Source: Haliea sp040221975
GTDB taxonomy: Bacteria; Pseudomonadota; Gammaproteobacteria; Pseudomonadales; Halieaceae
Direction of reading: 5' to 3'
Assembly (NCBI GenBank): GCA_040221975.1
Contig: JAVJWR010000028.1
Span: 1 to 64,000, forward strand
DNA length: 64,000 bases
Each line of letters opens with the position of its first letter. Within the stretch, counting starts at the first letter, position 1. Shown piece after piece: positions 60,965 through 64,000 of the stretch. A program made the translations under genes and the position numbers. The notes beneath the pieces were generated by a model that was given only the letters and a program-made list of their open reading frames with translations, had not been told where the DNA came from and searched no databases.

Positions 60965-62364
60965 GCGCGATCAACAACCCCCGACGCCGCAGCGCGCGTT
61001 CCCCGCCTCCGTGTCGGATAGACTCTCCTGCCCTCTCCAGCAGGTGAACTGGCGGACACATCGGTCGGCGATTTTTCCCTAACGAGTAGCTCATCCCGTC
61101 GAAGCGTCATCACCGCAATAATCCCCAAAACCGAATAGAGCAGGTCAAAGTAGGCGAGGCTGACATTGGCCCCGGTTATCCCATATCCCACAAGGGACAG
61201 CGTCAGAGATCCTGCCAACTTGTGGTACCAATCGACCTGGTGGGACCGGCCGAGAGAGGCATTGCGCAGGTTGGTCAGCAGCGCCAGGGCAAGTATCGTC
61301 AGGAAGATAAACAAGCCGATAAAGCCATGGTCGCCCAAAACCTGGAAGTAGATATTGTGCGCGGCCTTGCTGCCGCTGTACTCGGGTATCGGGGGGGTCT
61401 CAAGGAACGTAAATTTTGGCGTAAAGGGAGCATAGTATTCCCATATCCGGCGATCAAGAACTGCCTTGAACCCTCCTCCCGTCAACGGATGGTCCAGAGC
61501 CAGCAGCGTGGATATCTTCCAGGCCCACAGGCGCCCGATGAAGGAGCTGTCTTCTTCCGCCGCAGTCGAAATTGTAGCCTGGCGTTCGCGCCAGTCCTCA
61601 GGGGCACTCTGATACAACACTGGCAGAGCCAATAGAGCCAGAATCGCGAGCGGTACTTTGTAACGTGACCTTAGCCAGAACGCCACAGCCAGAATGGCCA
61701 GCCCGATAAACCCGCCTCGGGAACCGGTACCGACCACGCTCACCACGTTGAGGAGGAGAATTCCCCAGAGACCCAGCCTCACGGTCTTGTGCCGGGTTAC
61801 CTGAATCAGGTACACCACGAGTGGAATACACATGTTGATGGCGACCGCGAAGTCATTGCGGTCGGCGATAATACCGGCGCGCCCAGAGATCATGTGGCCC
61901 CCACCGGACAGAATGAACTTCACTGCCTCCATTGCCGCATAGGACGAAATCGAGAGCACAATCGCCCAGATCAATGTGTCGATATGCAAGCGCTTGCGCA
62001 CTGCCAGCGTGATAAAGAAAAACAGCATCAATACCTTGATGAATTGATTCCAGTAGTCCCACACCATGGCCGGGTAGGAGTTCAAATTCACAGTTGTGGT
62101 CACCAGGGTCCAGAGGCCAAAAATAAAGACCCAGACACCAAGGCCATTCACTTTGATGTCCTTGTTCCGGGTCGCAAAGAGATACGAAAGCGCCGTAACC
62201 ACTACAATGGTGAGGTTCAGGCGAAAATCCTGCGAAAACCCGAACGCCCAGTAGGATGGCGCCATCAGGGCTATCCAGATCCAGGCGGCAACCCCCAGAT
62301 AGGGTCGCTTGAACGAGTAAAAAATCGCGACAAACAGGAAGATCACCAACAGCAGATCGCGCAT
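60961..62364 (-). CDS. O-antigen ligase/polymerase-like protein, exosortase A-associated (TIGR03097-like)
   Basis: 467 residues from ATG 62364; longer frame to 62406 rejected because the 27-residue gene overlaps it. Ten to eleven helices; the large periplasmic loop (residues ~290-360) contains FIGRLWAWKISTLLALDHPLTGGGFKAV and SKAAHNIYFQVLGDHGFIGL, the His-Asn-x-Tyr/His-Gly motif of the Wzy/WaaL superfamily. Early segment YLGVAAWIWIALMAPSYWAFGFSQDF is diagnostic for the exosortase A group. Polymerises or ligates the repeat units in the periplasm. Its ATG overlaps the previous stop (TGATG). Confidence 0.9.
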   Translation of the reverse strand: MRDLLLVIFLFVAIFYSFKRPYLGVAAWIWIALMAPSYWAFGFSQDFRLNLTIVVVTALSYLFATRNKDIKVNGLGVWVFIFGLWTLVTTTVNLNSYPAMVWDYWNQFIKVLMLFFFITLAVRKRLHIDTLIWAIVLSISSYAAMEAVKFILSGGGHMISGRAGIIADRNDFAVAINMCIPLVVYLIQVTRHKTVRLGLWGILLLNVVSVVGTGSRGGFIGLAILAVAFWLRSRYKVPLAILALLALPVLYQSAPEDWRERQATISTAAEEDSSFIGRLWAWKISTLLALDHPLTGGGFKAVLDRRIWEYYAPFTPKFTFLETPPIPEYSGSKAAHNIYFQVLGDHGFIGLFIFLTILALALLTNLRNASLGRSHQVDWYHKLAGSLTLSLVGYGITGANVSLAYFDLLYSVLGIIAVMTLRRDELLVREKSPTDVSASSPAGEGRRVYPTRRRGTRAAASGVVDRA

Positions 62365-62447
62365 CAGTCCTTGTCCTGCCGGTCGGACCACCAGAACAGG
62401 TAGCACACGGCAATAATCACCATCAGCAAATACAGACTATCGATCAT
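62364..62447 (-). CDS. 27-residue single-helix membrane peptide (new small ORF)
   Basis: ATG 62447 lies inside the stop of the CapK-like gene (ATGA), and its TGA overlaps the ATG of the ligase gene (TGATG), so all three would be translated in series. The peptide is MIDSLYLLMVIIAVCY then LFWWSDRQDKD: one hydrophobic helix of about 17 residues, a Trp-Trp interface and a charged end. The two perfect junctions are strong evidence for translation. Function unknown; a small subunit or stabiliser of the ligase or CapK-like enzyme is plausible. Confidence 0.75.
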   Translation of the reverse strand: MIDSLYLLMVIIAVCYLFWWSDRQDKD

Positions 62448-63796
62448 CTGTCTGCCACCCGACTCACCACATACCGGAACTTTCCCGAGACCTCACGCCC
62501 GATCGCCCCGGCCTCTACCACCTCAATCCGGACCCCTTTCCCCAAGCGCCCCTTGAGCCCGGTCTCTATCTCGGCGATCATGTTCTGCGTCAAAGTGTCT
62601 CGCGGCACCACCTCCACCCGCGTCAGGTCCAGTGATTCCTGCACGATCCGGAAGTTCGCCACTCCCGGCATGTCACGCAGGACATAGATAAGCGCCAGTC
62701 CATGCAATACTGTGCCATCTGCCGCAGTCACAAAATCCGTGGTGCGCCCTTCGACACTGGCCAGTACCGGCAGGCTGCGGCCGCAGGCACATGTGTCATC
62801 GGTGAGTATACCCACGTCACCCGTACGATAGCGCACAAACGGGAACTCGCTGGTAAACAGGTGGGTAACCACAATCTCACCCTGTTCCCCGGCAGGCAGC
62901 ACGTTGCCATCACCATCGACAATTTCCACCACCATATCCTCGGCGGTAATATGCAGGCTACCTTCGGGGCAGGCGTGGGCGATAAAGCCGGCGTCTCGGC
63001 CGCCATAGCCATTGGCCACGGGACAACCGAAGGTCTGTTCGATGGCTTCCCGCTGGTGCTCGTAGAGCTTCTCCGAAGTCACAAAGGCAACCTTGATGCC
63101 CAGGCCATCCAGGGCCACACCCTGCTCCCGGGCAAAGCCGGCGATATGTGCCAGCGACGAGGGGTAGCCGAACAGCATTTTTGGCCGCACCCGGCGAATA
63201 CGCTCAACAAACCTGTGCAGGTTGTCCGTGGACATCTCGAAGGCGGATAACAGCTCGGTGCGAAACAGCTTGTCCCGCAGCAGCCGCACCCTATCCTGGG
63301 AACCGAGTTCGATCGGCGAGCCCCATACCACGATCTCCGGGTCGCCAATATCCACTCCCCACCAGCGGGTGGCGCGACGCTTGGCCGCCACATCGTGGCT
63401 CACACGTTCGTTGCCCCGGTAGAAGATCAGCGGCTCGCCGCTGGAGCCACCGGTGTTGAAACGCATGAGGCCGTGCGCATCCCGAGCCTTGAGCTGTTCC
63501 GTGTGGGCGCGGATGGTGGCCTTGTCCAATAGAGGCAGGCGCTGCAGATCGGCCACTGAGCTCACCGCCTCGGGCTTGAAGTCCAGTTCCGCAAACAGAT
63601 TCTCGTAGTAAGGCACGGTGAGGCCGATTTTCACCAGGTAGCGGCGCAGGTTGTCCAGCTGCCGCTGCGCCATCTCCTCGGACGAGAGCCACTGGGACTG
63701 CTCCATCGCCCGGTGCACGGCGATGGTGTCGTGGCCCTTGAGCTTCTCATGCAGGGGGAACAGCACCCGCCCCACAAGCCGCTGGTACAGGCTCAT
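62444..63796 (-). CDS. CapK/phenylacetate-CoA ligase-like adenylate-forming enzyme
   Basis: 450 residues from ATG 63796 (a longer frame to 63937 overlaps the glycosyltransferase). AMP-binding loop FNTGGSSGEPLIFYRG, FGYPSSLAHIAGFA, GYGGRDAGFIAHAC, EIVVTHLFTSEFPFVRYRTGDVG and a Zn-like CACGRSLP near residue 370. CapK-type proteins of capsule loci share this plan. It may activate an acid for attachment to the polysaccharide. It overlaps the glycosyltransferase gene by four bases (ATGA) and the 27-residue gene by four. Confidence 0.88.
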   Translation of the reverse strand: MSLYQRLVGRVLFPLHEKLKGHDTIAVHRAMEQSQWLSSEEMAQRQLDNLRRYLVKIGLTVPYYENLFAELDFKPEAVSSVADLQRLPLLDKATIRAHTEQLKARDAHGLMRFNTGGSSGEPLIFYRGNERVSHDVAAKRRATRWWGVDIGDPEIVVWGSPIELGSQDRVRLLRDKLFRTELLSAFEMSTDNLHRFVERIRRVRPKMLFGYPSSLAHIAGFAREQGVALDGLGIKVAFVTSEKLYEHQREAIEQTFGCPVANGYGGRDAGFIAHACPEGSLHITAEDMVVEIVDGDGNVLPAGEQGEIVVTHLFTSEFPFVRYRTGDVGILTDDTCACGRSLPVLASVEGRTTDFVTAADGTVLHGLALIYVLRDMPGVANFRIVQESLDLTRVEVVPRDTLTQNMIAEIETGLKGRLGKGVRIEVVEAGAIGREVSGKFRYVVSRVADR

Positions 63797-64000
63797 GCGG
63801 CGGCCCCCTGCTGCCGGCCCGCTACCTGAGCATATACATCCAGCCACTGCTGGCGGACTGCGGGCCAGCTGTACTGGGCCACCTCGGCGATACCATTGTC
63901 CCGCAACTGCTGTCGCAACTGCGCGTTTGCGCGGCAACGCAAGATGGCGGCGGCCATGGCCGCAGGGTCATTGGCTGGCACCAGCAGGGCGGTGTGTTCA
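63793..64000 (-). CDS. glycosyltransferase family 4, C-terminal end (runs off the window)
   Basis: Only the last ~68 codons are inside. EHTALLVPANDPAAMAAAILRCRANAQLRQQLRDNG is the closing donor-site helix region typical of GT4 enzymes (G/T-A-L-L-V-P-x-D-P). First visible gene of the coupled operon. Confidence 0.75.
   Translation of the reverse strand, partial: EHTALLVPANDPAAMAAAILRCRANAQLRQQLRDNGIAEVAQYSWPAVRQQWLDVYAQVAGRQQGAAA

Overview
The window looks like chromosomal DNA from a moderately GC-rich marine-type gammaproteobacterium. A Halieaceae/Cellvibrionales-like lineage is my inference from gene style, not from a marker gene. No rRNA, tRNA, CRISPR array or origin was seen. The dominant theme is the PEP-CTERM/exosortase A (EpsH-type) exopolysaccharide world. 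There are three intact PEP-CTERM proteins and one decayed one, the TPR lipoprotein PrsT, several exosortase-A-associated glycosyltransferases, hydrolases and an O-antigen-ligase-like protein, and a long polysaccharide locus. The exosortase itself is not in the window.

Layout. 0-5 kb: a DUF222 protein lacking its usual HNH end, DNA polymerase IV, a small conserved-looking protein, and a ferric-reductase-like flavocytochrome coupled to an exported cytochrome-b5-like protein. 5-8.5 kb: a PEP-CTERM protein, a patatin phospholipase, a remnant of a secreted protein, and a decayed copy of the large gene at 14.1 kb. 8.5-13.9 kb: two exosortase-associated glycosyltransferases with a complete GDP-D-glycero-alpha-D-manno-heptose pathway (GmhA, HddA, and a fused HddC-GmhB). 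14-20.6 kb: the intact large cytosolic protein, a 5'-truncated PEP-CTERM pseudogene, a four-gene HPr-rel-A operon (Tat-exported putative substrate, PqqD-like chaperone, HprK-related kinase, nucleotidyltransferase) and a PEP-CTERM protein. 20.9-33.6 kb: PrsT, then an export-like module of an AMIN/beta-barrel protein, a LolD-like ATPase, a LolA-like protein, two LolC/FtsX-like permeases, an adenylate-forming enzyme and two exosortase-associated N-acyltransferases. A patch of toxin-gene debris and short repeats interrupts it at 27.2-28.2 kb.

33.9-64 kb: a PEP-CTERM protein, then the exopolysaccharide locus. It contains an ATP-grasp/low-molecular-weight phosphatase fusion, glycosyltransferases, two sulfotransferases, an asparagine-synthase-like enzyme without the glutaminase cysteine, an acyl carrier protein, two exosortase-associated hydrolases, a Wzx-like flippase, an alpha/beta hydrolase, a Mur-ligase/peptidyl-tRNA-hydrolase-like fusion, two sugar-transfer-type ATP-grasp proteins, an acyltransferase-SGNH protein, a diheme PD40 protein, two polysaccharide deacetylases, a Wzy/WaaL-like ligase and a CapK-like enzyme. 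The last five genes on the minus strand are chained by 3-4-base overlaps and include an unannotated 27-residue membrane peptide gene.

How they may work together (inference): the locus makes, acylates, sulfates, deacetylates and polymerises an envelope polysaccharide containing GDP-heptose-derived sugar. PEP-CTERM proteins, apparently under sigma-54 promoters, are sorted to the same surface. The HPr-rel-A operon and the acyltransferase/ABC module look like side systems making and exporting modified peptides or acylated small molecules. Two segments (about 44.6-46.8 and 54.4-56.4 kb) are visibly more AT-rich and probably arrived separately.
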